A stretch of DNA of 64,000 nt from Lujinxingia litoralis (lineage in GTDB: Bacteria > Myxococcota_A > Bradymonadia > Bradymonadales > Bradymonadaceae): positions 124,001 to 188,000 of the forward strand of contig NZ_QHKO01000002.1 of the NCBI RefSeq assembly GCF_003260125.1, in the 5' to 3' direction. This document shows, piece by piece, positions 63,815 to 64,000 of the stretch (position 1 is the stretch's first letter; each line of letters starts with the position of its first letter). Position numbers and translations under genes: made by a program. The notes under the pieces are model-generated. The model had not been told where the DNA came from. It was given only the letters and a program-made list of their open reading frames with translations, and ran no database searches.

Positions 63815-64000
63815 ATGGGACTCTTTAATCGGATCGGCACGCTCCTCAAAGCCAACATCAACGACCTGATCAGCCGCGCCGAGGATCCGGAGAAGATCCT
63901 CAATCAGCTTATCCTCGATATGAAGGAGCAGTTGATTCAGGCCAAGAAGCAGGTCGCGGTTACCATCGCCGATGAAAAGCGGCTCAAGAAGCAGCTCGAT
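63815..64000 (+). CDS. PspA/IM30 family protein (3' truncated by the window)
   Basis: Only the first 62 residues are present: 'MGLFNRIGTLLKANINDLI', then 'SRAEDPEKILNQLILDMKEQLIQAKKQVAVTIADEKRLKKQLD', the amphipathic helix and first coiled coil of phage-shock protein A/IM30/Vipp1. These proteins coat and stabilise stressed inner membrane. ATG 63815 has an AGGAGA upstream. The YbjN-like gene precedes it on the same strand. Confidence 0.92.
   Translation, partial: MGLFNRIGTLLKANINDLISRAEDPEKILNQLILDMKEQLIQAKKQVAVTIADEKRLKKQLD

Noticed and set aside
1..64000. tRNA, rRNA, CRISPR array, insertion sequence or prophage
   Set aside because: No cloverleaf-like intergenic segment, repeat-spacer array, transposase, integrase or phage gene is visible in the window.

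Overview
The window is a gene-dense, G+C-rich bacterial chromosome segment with about 64 protein genes and no RNA gene, insertion sequence, prophage or CRISPR array that I can recognise. The style points to a predatory or social 'deltaproteobacterial' lineage (Bradymonadales or Myxococcota-like). It has many lipoproteins, some rich in cysteine repeats; FHA, PilZ and GGDEF proteins; a Hanks-type kinase and a pseudokinase; an AgmX/PglI-type C-terminal domain; DUF4388/PATAN; and two small ribbon-helix-helix proteins of the type seen in myxobacteria. The assignment is an inference from gene content, not from a marker gene.

Layout. (1) 1-7588, plus strand: the end of a DtxR/MntR-type regulator, a DCC thiol oxidoreductase, folD, gcvT-gcvH-gcvPA (glycine cleavage and one-carbon metabolism, without gcvPB), pgi and an FHA-GGDEF diguanylate cyclase, closed by a strong bidirectional terminator. 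(2) 7727-22046, minus strand: pyk, a Cys-rich lipoprotein, a Mo-cofactor oxidoreductase paired with an outer-membrane barrel, a CDP-alcohol phosphatidyltransferase with a PilZ protein, an operon of two paralogous unknown proteins with a DUF1285-like protein and a metallophosphoesterase, and a 1264-residue CARDB/PPC lipoprotein. (3) 22435-37358, plus strand: a membrane protein, an acyl-CoA-synthetase-like protein with altered catalytic motifs, PilZ-dapF-small lipoprotein-SCP2-like protein, tdk-hpt, then a long collinear run: HEAT lipoprotein, pseudo-receiver/PATAN protein, small lipoprotein, pseudokinase-GYF-AgmX fusion, tsaE, unknown, CPBP protease and small membrane protein. (4) 37374-50838, mixed strands: a DUF2400 protein, two RHH proteins, a tandem-FHA/TPR lipoprotein pair, a phoH operon, a MazG-like protein and further lipoproteins. 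(5) 51044-64000: a divergent MurC-like/MurD pair; then on minus a biotin carrier and biotin carboxylase, a TrxR-like reductase without CxxC, a folE with an altered catalytic histidine, ruvCAB, a low-molecular-weight phosphatase and a PLP enzyme; finally a Ser/Thr kinase and the YbjN-like/PspA start.

Housekeeping modules are clear: C1/glycine metabolism, glycolysis, lysine/peptidoglycan precursors, nucleotide salvage, t6A and Holliday-junction processing. The best candidate for an undescribed system is the 29087-35416 block. It combines two lipoproteins, a degenerate receiver fused to PATAN, and a membrane pseudokinase with cytoplasmic GYF_2 and periplasmic AgmX domains. The start of its PATAN gene also contains four perfect hairpins spaced about 45 nt apart.
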